Shown here: piece after piece, positions 1 to 5,641 of the stretch
Position numbering within the stretch: position 1 is the stretch's first letter
How the letters are laid out: every line of letters begins with the position of its first letter
From: Patescibacteria group bacterium
Lineage (GTDB): Bacteria > Patescibacteriota > Minisyncoccia > Minisyncoccales > JAHIOY01
Length of the DNA stretch: 6,562 bases
Assembly: GCA_018894495.1 (NCBI GenBank)
Contig: JAHIOY010000127.1
Location: forward strand, 1 to 6,562
Direction of reading: 5' to 3'
Translations under genes and position numbers: made by a program
Notes under the pieces: model-generated
Database searches by the model: none
Told to the model about the DNA's origin: nothing
What the model saw: only the letters and a program-made list of their open reading frames with translations

Positions 1-1
1 A

Positions 2-136
2 CATGTTTGGAAATTTGGCAAAGATATGTTAGCTAATCAAACACTCAACTCATTTGAAGAAACAAAACTTTTATTTGAAAATTCCATTCAAGACAAATCC
101 TTTGATTACAAAATCCCCGAATTTGTTTTGCGGTAG
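2..136 (+). CDS. Possible C-terminal end of a converging plus-strand gene (partial)
   Basis: A reading frame is open from the left edge through 44 codons to a TAG at 134-136. The translation looks protein-like (it ends D-Y-K-I-P-E-F-V-L-R) but matches no family I recognise. Over positions 1-110 A exceeds T on the plus strand (44 against 35), opposite to the T-rich plus strand of the minus-strand genes to the right, which mildly favours plus-strand coding. If real, it converges on the surface-protein gene and overlaps its last 31 bases. A chance open frame of this length is quite possible in AT-rich DNA, so this is tentative. Confidence 0.35.
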   Translation, partial: HVWKFGKDMLANQTLNSFEETKLLFENSIQDKSFDYKIPEFVLR

Positions 137-522
137 CTATAGCTTGAAGTACCGGTTACTCTAAAACTGCCGCTTACTTCTAATTTGCTTCCCGGCCCCG
201 GCGTCCCGATGCCGACATTGCCTCCACTGAGAACTACCAACTTCCCACCGCCAACATCCAACAAACCCGACGGCGTGGTTGTGCCTATGCCGACATTGCC
301 GTCAAAAACAGAAACAGAGCCCATTGCTCGAAATAGACCCCCTATTCCCAAATTACCAGATTTAGTTTGGGGATCTAAACCAACATTGATTGGGGCCGAG
401 ACATTGCCTGCTGGCGGGGCTGATGTTGGTTCTGTCCATGCATAAATGATAGCCACCACAAGGAGAGTGGCAATGACGATAGCTGGCAAGCCAGCCAAGA
501 AAACTGACTTTATTTTTTGCAT
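106..522 (-). CDS. Membrane-anchored surface protein with NVGIGT repeats
   Basis: A 138-residue protein of unknown biochemical role, probably exported and anchored at the cell surface. Residues 1-6 are short and basic (M-Q-K-I-K-S). Residues 8-28 form one hydrophobic segment that could be a membrane anchor, an uncleaved signal or a pilin-like helix. A linker with W29-T-E-P-T and A-P-P-A-G-N-V follows, then S-A-P-I-N-V-G and K-S-G-N-L-G-I. Two repeats of about 19 residues start G-N-V-G-I-G-T at 75 and 101 and run into L-L-D-V-G or K-L-E-V-S-G. This G-N-V-G-I-G-T...L-x-V-x-G pattern is known from tail-fibre-like and surface proteins and, with the W-x-E-P-T linker, from many Parcubacteria proteins. 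The start is ATG with only a weak, distant purine motif (GGG 12 bases upstream). It is short for this kind of protein and may be truncated at its C-terminus. It lies 84 bases from the upstream gene, so it may have its own promoter. Confidence 0.82.
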   Translation of the reverse strand: MQKIKSVFLAGLPAIVIATLLVVAIIYAWTEPTSAPPAGNVSAPINVGLDPQTKSGNLGIGGLFRAMGSVSVFDGNVGIGTTTPSGLLDVGGGKLVVLSGGNVGIGTPGPGSKLEVSGSFRVTGTSSYSYRKTNSGIL

Positions 523-564
523 ATATTATTTTTACCCTTTCTTTCTCTATCTCCTGCTAAAAGA

Positions 565-592
565 GATATAGATTAAGAATAAAATGTTTTAA
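565..592 (-). promoter_or_regulatory. Weak candidate promoter for the surface-protein gene
   Basis: Reading the minus strand, TTAAAA (587-592) and TATATC (565-570) are separated by 16 bases. Each matches 4 of 6 consensus positions. Transcription would begin near 558, giving a leader of about 36 bases that contains a six-base-pair inverted repeat (548-553 with 563-568, nine-base loop). In such AT-rich DNA this match could be chance. Confidence 0.22.
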
Positions 593-600
593 TTTAAAAC
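586..600. other. AT-rich perfect palindrome between two genes
   Basis: GTTTTAA and TTAAAAC flank a single central T, just after the stop codon of the membrane repeat protein. It could be an operator-type site or a very weak terminator. There is no GC-rich stem and no clean U-tract, so I do not call it a terminator. It overlaps the candidate -35 element. Confidence 0.3.
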
Positions 601-606
601 CTTTAT

Positions 607-1059
607 TTATTTGGCATTAAGGGCTTTTTGAATTTCTTCTGGGGTTAGGGGTCTTGGCCTTTCATTTTCAGGAATCTTTTTTTGGAGAACCTGCTGGATT
701 TCCTTTTCCTTCAAGGGTTGGGTTTCTGGTGAAGGTTCAGCTTTTTTGGAAAGGTCTTCTTGAATTTTCTCAGGGGTTAAGGGTTCAGTTTTTGGTTGAA
801 GTTTTTCTGGTAGAGGAATTTCTTTTTTGCTCTCCGGCATTTGAGAGAAATACCGGATTAAACCGAGACAAAGCAAAGCAACAAAAATAACGATGCTAAA
901 ATAGAGGAGCGATTTTTTGCCTGCCCCGTTAGAAAAAATTTTTCTAATGGGGGTTAATTTTTTAAATCGAGTTTTTATTTCCAAATTCTTCAAATTTGGA
1001 AATAAAGAATCCGAAATAAAGAACGAGTTTTTATTTTGTCCCAAAATAAAGAACATCAT
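607..1059 (-). CDS. Single-helix membrane protein with 22-residue Pro/Lys/Glu repeats
   Basis: A 150-residue protein with no recognised family. A basic region (K-K-L-T-P-I-R-K, then G-A-G-K-K) precedes one hydrophobic helix at about 51-69, suggesting the N-terminus is inside and the tail outside. The tail is charged and proline-rich. It contains three copies of a repeat with an exact 22-residue period starting at 93, 115 and 137 (the last cut to 14 residues by the end of the protein), consensus P-L-x-x-E-x-I-Q-x-x-L-x-x-K. The gene starts 4 bases after the stop of the HisG-C-like gene, so it probably shares the argG transcript. The start is an ATGATG pair with no Shine-Dalgarno site. Its first ~30 codons are made of nested direct and inverted repeats (968-1053), so this N-terminus may have been acquired by repeat insertion and the true start is uncertain. 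There is no other Met before the helix. I cannot assign a function; a surface or envelope role is inferred. Confidence 0.7.
   Translation of the reverse strand: MMFFILGQNKNSFFISDSLFPNLKNLEIKTRFKKLTPIRKIFSNGAGKKSLLYFSIVIFVALLCLGLIRYFSQMPESKKEIPLPEKLQPKTEPLTPEKIQEDLSKKAEPSPETQPLKEKEIQQVLQKKIPENERPRPLTPEEIQKALNAK
968..1053. repeat. Nested direct and inverted repeats inside the 5' end of a gene
   Basis: A 13-base direct repeat (cgagtttttattt) occurs at 968-980 and 1024-1036. The 10-mer aaataaagaa occurs at 1000-1009, 1014-1023 and 1044-1053. These form two hairpins. One is a perfect 14-base-pair stem (974-987 with 993-1006, five-base loop). The other is a perfect 9-base-pair stem (1030-1038 with 1042-1050, three-base loop). 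The whole block is translated in frame as roughly residues 3-31 of the membrane repeat protein. It resembles a small palindromic element inserted into a coding sequence. Confidence 0.7.
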
Positions 1060-1063
1060 TATT

Positions 1064-1318
1064 TTAAGGGGTTAATTTAATTCCCGGAAACTCAATAAGA
1101 GCTTCGCAGCCAAGCCCCTTTAATTTAGGAATCAATCGCCTTGAGTCAATTTTTCCGCAAAAAGTTAAAACATTGAACCAATTTTCCCCGGCTATTTTCC
1201 TAATAGTTGGGGATTTCATCTTTGGCAATAATTTTAAAACCCTGTCTATTTTTTCTCTCGGGACATGAAGCATCAAATTTACAACCTCATCTTGATTAAG
1301 TTTGATTTTAGACGTCAT
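1064..1318 (-). CDS. Stand-alone HisG C-terminal-type (ACT-like) domain protein
   Basis: An 84-residue protein that is essentially one HisG C-terminal domain. From residue 15 to its end it aligns without gaps to the last 70 residues of the neighbouring HisG-like protein, with 32 identities by hand count. Shared blocks include L-M-L-H, K-x-P-T, G-E-N-W-F, V-L-T, G-C and E-F-P. In long-form ATP phosphoribosyltransferases this domain is a ferredoxin/ACT-like regulatory unit that binds histidine. Here it lacks any catalytic part. The start codon overlaps the stop of the HisG-like gene (ATGA, 1315-1318), so translation is probably coupled. A weak AAGG lies 7 bases upstream of the start. The simplest origin is tandem duplication of the end of the adjacent gene followed by divergence. 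It may pair with the neighbour or bind a small ligand; both are inference. Confidence 0.85.
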   Translation of the reverse strand: MTSKIKLNQDEVVNLMLHVPREKIDRVLKLLPKMKSPTIRKIAGENWFNVLTFCGKIDSRRLIPKLKGLGCEALIEFPGIKLTP

Positions 1319-2196
1319 AGTACTACCTTGTTTAAGGGAAATTCAACGATACTGGCGCAGCCGATTTTTTTGAGTTGAGGAATAATTTTTCTTATTTCTT
1401 TTTTGTTGGCAACGGTTAAGACGTCAAACCAATTTTCTCCCCTCAATTGAGTTACAGTTGGCTTTTTCAAAGAAGGCAAAATCTTTAAGACGTCTTCCAT
1501 CACGTCATTGGCGGCATGAAGCATAAGTCCTGCCATTTCCTGTCCCAGACGAGCGCCCTTGAGAAGCATTGCCAGGTTTTCAATTTTTTCTTTTTTCCAA
1601 TTATCTTTTAGGGATTTTTCATTAGCAATCAAGACCAGTGACCTTTCCATAATGGTTGCCAGAACCCTTAATTTATATGCCTTGAAAAAATCGCCAAAAA
1701 GGAAAAATTCAATGATGGCGTCAGCCGCCACGCCAACGATGGGCTCATTAAGCGGCGCGTCTGAATATAGAATTTCAGCCGTGACTTTATTTTTTTCCAA
1801 AAAGTCCTTAGAGATATTGGGGACTCGGGTAATAATTTTTTTCCCGTTAAGGTCTTTGAGACCTCTTATTTTTGAATCCTCGGGCGCGCCGACAACAAGT
1901 TTCATTTTTCCAAAAGCCGGTTTTAGGTATTCAAGGTCGCAAACGACGTTTACTTTTGCCTTTGCTTCCAAAACCGCGGAGTCGGTAGAGACCCCGGCAT
2001 CCAAAAATCCTTTTTCTACCAACGTTGCCATTGGAGTCGGCCTAACCAAAACGCAGTCAATTTCTTCGTCGTCAATGTTAATTTTTTGAAGTTCCCCGGA
2101 AAATTTAATGTCATAACCTGCCGCTCTAAAGAGCTCTAAAACCTCCGGTTGAAGCAGGCCGATTGGAAAACCGAATTTTAATTTATTTTTTTTCAT
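1315..2196 (-). CDS. Diverged HisG-like protein (ATP phosphoribosyltransferase homologue)
   Basis: A 293-residue protein with the layout of long-form HisG: a two-lobed, periplasmic-binding-protein-like part (about 1-210) and a C-terminal regulatory-type domain (about 218-293, with K-K-P-T near 244-247). Family-like blocks are F-P-I-G-L-L-Q-P, V-L-V-R at 49-52, L-V-V-G-A-P-E-D-S, L-N-G-K-K-I-I-T-R-V-P-N and V-A-A-D-A-I-I-E. HisG normally joins ATP and phosphoribosyl diphosphate (PRPP) in the first step of histidine synthesis, and its PRPP loop reads A-D-A-I-x-D-L-V-x-T-G-x-T-L. Here the loop reads I-I-E-F-F-L-F-G-D-F-F (161-171), so both threonines are lost. The E-V-A-P stretch before it is also altered. 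Catalysis is therefore doubtful. No other his gene is in view. The gene overlaps argH by 14 bases with no Shine-Dalgarno site, and overlaps the HisG-C-like gene by 4. Homology is secure; activity as HisG is not, so I give no symbol. Confidence 0.85.
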   Translation of the reverse strand: MKKNKLKFGFPIGLLQPEVLELFRAAGYDIKFSGELQKINIDDEEIDCVLVRPTPMATLVEKGFLDAGVSTDSAVLEAKAKVNVVCDLEYLKPAFGKMKLVVGAPEDSKIRGLKDLNGKKIITRVPNISKDFLEKNKVTAEILYSDAPLNEPIVGVAADAIIEFFLFGDFFKAYKLRVLATIMERSLVLIANEKSLKDNWKKEKIENLAMLLKGARLGQEMAGLMLHAANDVMEDVLKILPSLKKPTVTQLRGENWFDVLTVANKKEIRKIIPQLKKIGCASIVEFPLNKVVL

Positions 2197-3364
2197 ATTT
2201 TTTTGAAATTATTTTATACGCCTCGCGAAATGGAACTCCTTGCTTGACAATTTTATAAACTTCCTCAGTGGCATAAATTTCCTCGCTCAATCCCCTTTGG
2301 CACATTTTAGCATTTACTTTTAGTTTAGCAAATACCACTTTCATTATTAAGAGGGATTGTTCAGTTATTTCAAACGCGCTCATTATGGCTTCTTTAGTCA
2401 ACTGAAAATCCCGACTGTAGCCGGAAATTAAATTGCTGATAATTCCCTTGACGCGAAATTCAAGACCGCAAACTAAATGATAGTTTCCTCTCAGAATCTC
2501 CAAGACGTCCGGATTTTTCTTTTGAGGCATAATTGAACTGCCGGTGCAGATCTCCGGAGGCAATTCAAAGTAGCCAAATTCAGGCATAGAGAAAATAATA
2601 AGGTCGGAAGAAATTTTATTCAGGTCTAACATAATCTGAGTTAAGGATTGGATAATCATTGATTCAAATTTCCCTCGGCTATTTTGAGCATAGAGATGAT
2701 TTTTTTGAACTCTTTTAAATCCCAATAACTTGGCGGTGTATTCTCGGTCCAATTTCAGGGGAAGGCCATATCCCGTGCCTGTTCCCAAGGGCGACTGGTC
2801 TATTAATTCAAAAGTGAAAGCAAGCAGTTTTAAATTATCCTCCATTGATTCAACAAAAGCGCCTGTCCAGTTTTCAATCGTTGATGGCATTGCTTTCCGG
2901 TAGTGGGTATAACCTGGTATTTCTGTTTTTCCGTATTTTACGATAAATTTTTTGAACTCTTCAATTAGTTCTCTGCCCAACTCTTCAACCTCTCTTAATT
3001 GCGCCTTAAAGTATAGTCGCAGAGCGGTTAATGACTGGTCGTTTCTTGACCTGCCGGTGTGAATTTTTTTTCCTAAGACGCCCAATTTTTTTGTCAGACA
3101 ATTTTCAATTGCCGTGTGGCAATCCTCTTCGCTTTTTTTAATTTTAAATTTGCCCTTTTTATCTAACTCAATTATATTATTTAATTCCCTTACAAGTTTT
3201 TCAACTTCTTCTCCTTTCAGTATTCCAATTTTACCAAGCATCTTGGCATGCGCGATTGAAGCCAAACAATCATATTTTACCAGATTTTGGTCAAAAATAT
3301 AATCCTTGCCAACCGTAAAATCCTCCACTAATTTATTTAATTTATGTCCGTTCCAAAGTTTCAT
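2183..3364 (-). CDS. argH: Argininosuccinate lyase (short form)
   Basis: Splits argininosuccinate into arginine and fumarate, the last step of arginine synthesis; cytosolic, and a homotetramer in the family. The 393 residues carry the superfamily signatures: S-I-A-H-A-K-M-L (36-43), H-T-G-R-S-R-N-D-Q (102-110), P-G-Y-T-H (150-154, bearing the conserved catalytic-region His), G-T-G-T-G-Y-G-L-P-L (194-203) and the signature loop G-S-S-I-M-P-Q-K-K-N-P-D (275-286, holding the catalytic Ser). Typical bacterial ArgH is about 460 residues. This one is trimmed at the N-terminus and stops just after V-P-F-R-E-A-Y, losing most of the usual C-terminal tail. The common T-H-L-Q-x-A-Q-P is T-H-Y-R-K-A-M-P here. 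Its start overlaps the argG stop in an ATGA, implying coupled translation, and its end runs 14 bases into the HisG-like gene. The catalytic core looks intact, so I expect an active enzyme. Confidence 0.95.
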   Translation of the reverse strand: MKLWNGHKLNKLVEDFTVGKDYIFDQNLVKYDCLASIAHAKMLGKIGILKGEEVEKLVRELNNIIELDKKGKFKIKKSEEDCHTAIENCLTKKLGVLGKKIHTGRSRNDQSLTALRLYFKAQLREVEELGRELIEEFKKFIVKYGKTEIPGYTHYRKAMPSTIENWTGAFVESMEDNLKLLAFTFELIDQSPLGTGTGYGLPLKLDREYTAKLLGFKRVQKNHLYAQNSRGKFESMIIQSLTQIMLDLNKISSDLIIFSMPEFGYFELPPEICTGSSIMPQKKNPDVLEILRGNYHLVCGLEFRVKGIISNLISGYSRDFQLTKEAIMSAFEITEQSLLIMKVVFAKLKVNAKMCQRGLSEEIYATEEVYKIVKQGVPFREAYKIISKKYEKK

Positions 3365-4593
3365 ATTTTTGATTTATTCTTTCTAAGGGCGCTATTGATA
3401 AGCCGAACCGCATTTATTCTTATGAAACCGATGGCATCTTTGGGATTATAGCCGCCGGTTTCATCCATACTTGACTGGGCCTGGTCATAAAGAGAACAGG
3501 GCGAGTCCCTTCCCGTTATTATTACATTGCCTTTATATAAAGCAACTCTCACTTTGCCTGTCACCCATTCTTGTGTTTTGTCAAAAAGGGTTTTTAAGAC
3601 ATCCATCTCCGGCGAATACCAAAAACCGCAATAGACTAATTCAGCAAATTTTGGAATTAAACTGTCTCTTAAACGCATTACCTCTCGGTCCATAGTTAAT
3701 CCCTCCAAGTCCCGATGGCTGTCTAACAAAATTGTTCCGGCCGGGGTTTCATAAACCCCGCGCGACTTTATGCCAACAAATCTATTCTCAACCATATCTA
3801 CTCTGCCAATAGCGTTTTCACCGCCTAATTTGTTTAAATAAGTAAATAGTTCCAAGCCAGTATTTTTTATTGTTCCGTCTTTTAAATTTCTAACCTTAAT
3901 CGGCGTTCCCTTTTCAAATTCAATTACGACTTCGGTTTCTTGGTCCGGCGCTTCCTTTGGCGATAAAGTCATTTTAAACATATTTTCTCTCGGCCTTCTG
4001 GCAGGGTCTTCCAATTCTCCGGCTTCATAACTAACGTGCATAATATTCTCATCAGTACTCCAGGGTTCTTCCTTGGTCTGTTTGACCGGGATACCCTGTT
4101 TTTGGGCATAATCAATTTCGTCTGACCTGCCCTGAAATTTATTTAAGAATTCTTTATCCTTCCAGGCCGCGATAACTTTAATCCCGGGCAAAAGAGTCCA
4201 ATAAGTGAGCTCAAACCTCACTTGGTCGTTGCCCTTGCCAGTGGCGCCATGAGCAACAATGCCTGCATTTTCTTTTTTGGCAATTTCAATTTGTCTTTTG
4301 GCAATTAGGGGTCTTGCCAAAGAGGTGCCCAAAAGATATTTCCCTTCATAAATAGCGTTTGCTCTAATGGCTGGGAAAATAAAATCTTTGATAAACTCCT
4401 CTTTCAAATCCTCAATATAAACCTTTGAAGCGCCGATTTTCAACGCCTTTTCTTTTGCCGCTTTAAAATCTTCCTCTTGGCCCAAGTCGGCCATATAGGC
4501 GATTACCTCATATCCCTTTTGCAACAGCCAGTGCAAAATAACCGAGGTATCTAACCCGCCGCTATAAGCCAAAACAACTTTTTCTTTTACCAT
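3361..4593 (-). CDS. argG: Argininosuccinate synthase
   Basis: Condenses citrulline and aspartate using ATP to give argininosuccinate, AMP and diphosphate; cytosolic. At 410 residues it is normal full length. The N-type ATP pyrophosphatase P-loop is A-Y-S-G-G-L-D-T-S (9-17). Other family blocks are Y-E-G-K-Y-L-L-G-T-S-L-A-R-P (82-95), H-G-A-T-G-K-G-N-D-Q-V-R-F-E (115-128, ATP/citrulline/aspartate binding) and P-W-S-T-D-E-N (177-183), plus the C-terminal Y-D-Q-A-Q-S-S-M-D-E-T-G-G-Y-N-P. It is the first gene after a promoter whose -10 box ends 8 bases before the ATG, so the transcript is probably leaderless; no Shine-Dalgarno site is present. Its TGA stop overlaps the argH start by 4 bases. No key residue appears to be missing. 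Confidence 0.97.
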   Translation of the reverse strand: MVKEKVVLAYSGGLDTSVILHWLLQKGYEVIAYMADLGQEEDFKAAKEKALKIGASKVYIEDLKEEFIKDFIFPAIRANAIYEGKYLLGTSLARPLIAKRQIEIAKKENAGIVAHGATGKGNDQVRFELTYWTLLPGIKVIAAWKDKEFLNKFQGRSDEIDYAQKQGIPVKQTKEEPWSTDENIMHVSYEAGELEDPARRPRENMFKMTLSPKEAPDQETEVVIEFEKGTPIKVRNLKDGTIKNTGLELFTYLNKLGGENAIGRVDMVENRFVGIKSRGVYETPAGTILLDSHRDLEGLTMDREVMRLRDSLIPKFAELVYCGFWYSPEMDVLKTLFDKTQEWVTGKVRVALYKGNVIITGRDSPCSLYDQAQSSMDETGGYNPKDAIGFIRINAVRLINSALRKNKSKI

Positions 4594-4601
4594 AATAAAT
4601 A

Positions 4602-4630
4602 ATTATACTGGTAAATCCCAATAATTTCAA
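4602..4630 (-). promoter_or_regulatory. Strong sigma-70-type promoter for argG, probably leaderless
   Basis: On the minus strand TTGAAA (4625-4630, 5 of 6 consensus) and a perfect TATAAT (4602-4607) are separated by exactly 17 bases. With normal spacing, transcription starts at about 4593-4596, at or within 3 bases of the ATG at 4591-4593. The mRNA of argG, argH and the genes after them would then have almost no 5' leader. I see no convincing ARG-box palindrome overlapping it. Confidence 0.75.
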
Positions 4631-4641
4631 GAAAGGATGCC

Positions 4642-4689
4642 GGACGTCGCACGTGACGTCGCACGTCCAACTGATTCGTCCAACTGATT
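4642..4689. repeat. GC-rich short tandem and palindromic repeats in an AT-rich spacer
   Basis: Two perfect tandem duplications sit side by side. The 12-mer gacgtcgcacgt occurs at 4643-4654 and 4655-4666. The 13-mer cgtccaactgatt occurs at 4664-4676 and 4677-4689. The first block is rich in self-complementary words (GACGTC twice, CACGTG once) and can fold, for example ACGTG 4651-4655 with CACGT 4662-4666, or GGACGT 4642-4647 with ACGTCC 4663-4668. It is much richer in GC than its surroundings. It lies between the stop codon of the 315-residue gene, which its edge touches, and the argG promoter. It could be a short mobile-type repeat, a protein-binding site, or a weak stop to read-through. No U-tract follows. 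Confidence 0.8.
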
Positions 4690-5636
4690 TAACCATACAT
4701 AGGACCAGTTTTCGATTCTTCATACTTTTTTATTAATTCGCTTTTGATTCTCTTACCCTCTGATATGAGGTTTTCTCCAAATTTTTCTTTTTCTTTTGGT
4801 AAGGAAGATAATGGGACTAAACTCTCTTTTCTTAAATTACTTTCAATATTATGGCTATCATCATACAGTAATTCCAAAAAGACCAAATAGTTGGCAATTT
4901 TCTTAACCGCCTCTTCCTCACTTTCAGCGCTTGCTATGTCTTGGTCCCAGGATTTAACTTCCCTTTCTTTTTTCAATCTCTTCATACTTTCACCTATTTT
5001 TGTCAGCCTCTCTGTTTCTTTGCTAATTATTTCTTCAGCTTTTTCTTTTAGTTTTTGGTCTATAGGGATTCCCCTCGCCCTCAACTCGTCCTGCCACCTT
5101 CGCATGAGCTTTATACTTTCACTTATTGAAAAATATTCCTCCATTTCCTTGTACAACTCTTTTCCCATTTCAAAAGCCCCTCCCTTTAAAAATTGGCTCT
5201 GGTGAGAAAAAACAGAGCCCATTCCTTGTTTTGCAAAATCTGGAGCAAATTCCTTAATTTTTATAAATGAAGGGAAGCATTTCTCCGGGAAAGAAATAAT
5301 ATTATTAGGGAAAACACTTGCTATTTTTTCACCTTTTTCGTTTATTAAAACTTCGCCAAAACCATATTTTTCCGCTGACTCTTGTAATTCATCTAAAACG
5401 TGGTATTTCCCCTCTTTTCCTTTTTCCGAAGTTTTCTTTCTTAATAATTCTGTATATTCTTTCCCCTTTTCTTGACGCTCTTTTCTAAATATTTCTTTCA
5501 TTTTCTCATACCTCTTCTCTATTATATCCTTTATTGTTAACCCCTCCGATGCTTTCATTGCTTCTTTGTCTTCCGTTTCTTTCTGTGGCGGCAACTTTTC
5601 AATTTTTTTACCGAAATTTGGTTCTCCAATTGACAT
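4689..5636 (-). CDS. Lys/Glu-rich protein of unknown function in the arg cluster
   Basis: A 315-residue protein I do not recognise. It has no signal peptide or membrane helix, so it is probably cytosolic. The N-terminal ~30 residues look disordered. Charged helices that could form coiled coils lie at about 35-70, 155-225 and 285-308. Between them, at about 78-150, is a less charged segment with aromatic and glycine residues (Y-G-F-G-E-V-L-I-N, S-V-F-P-N-N-I-I-S-F-P, F-A-K-Q-G-M-G), which may be a small folded domain. A second, more hydrophobic helix is near 246-258 (A-N-Y-L-V-F-L-E-L-L-Y). The gene begins 5 bases after the argF stop with no Shine-Dalgarno site, so it is probably cotranscribed with argF. 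It is followed by the tandem-repeat spacer and a fresh promoter for argG. Its position suggests either a link to arginine metabolism or an unrelated insertion that split an argF-argG operon. The sequence does not decide between these. Confidence 0.8.
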   Translation of the reverse strand: MSIGEPNFGKKIEKLPPQKETEDKEAMKASEGLTIKDIIEKRYEKMKEIFRKERQEKGKEYTELLRKKTSEKGKEGKYHVLDELQESAEKYGFGEVLINEKGEKIASVFPNNIISFPEKCFPSFIKIKEFAPDFAKQGMGSVFSHQSQFLKGGAFEMGKELYKEMEEYFSISESIKLMRRWQDELRARGIPIDQKLKEKAEEIISKETERLTKIGESMKRLKKEREVKSWDQDIASAESEEEAVKKIANYLVFLELLYDDSHNIESNLRKESLVPLSSLPKEKEKFGENLISEGKRIKSELIKKYEESKTGPMYG

Positions 5637-5641
5637 AGTTT

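Noticed and set aside
1559..2089. A 176-codon open frame on the plus strand opposite the HisG-like gene, plus other plus-strand frames at 185-445, 654-890, 3114-3302, 3471-3695, 4891-5205, 5566-5778 and 5854-6045
   Set aside because: Each lies inside a well-supported minus-strand gene or across its end, encodes low-complexity or Ser/Phe/Leu-rich sequence typical of antisense frames, and shows no family motif.
4591..4630. ArgR operator over the argG promoter
   Set aside because: The region is AT-rich, but I could not find the paired, symmetric TGAATA/ATTCA-type half sites; any resemblance is explained by base composition.
4642..4689. Small CRISPR array
   Set aside because: The repeats are only 12-13 bases, directly adjacent without spacers, two copies each, and no cas gene is present.
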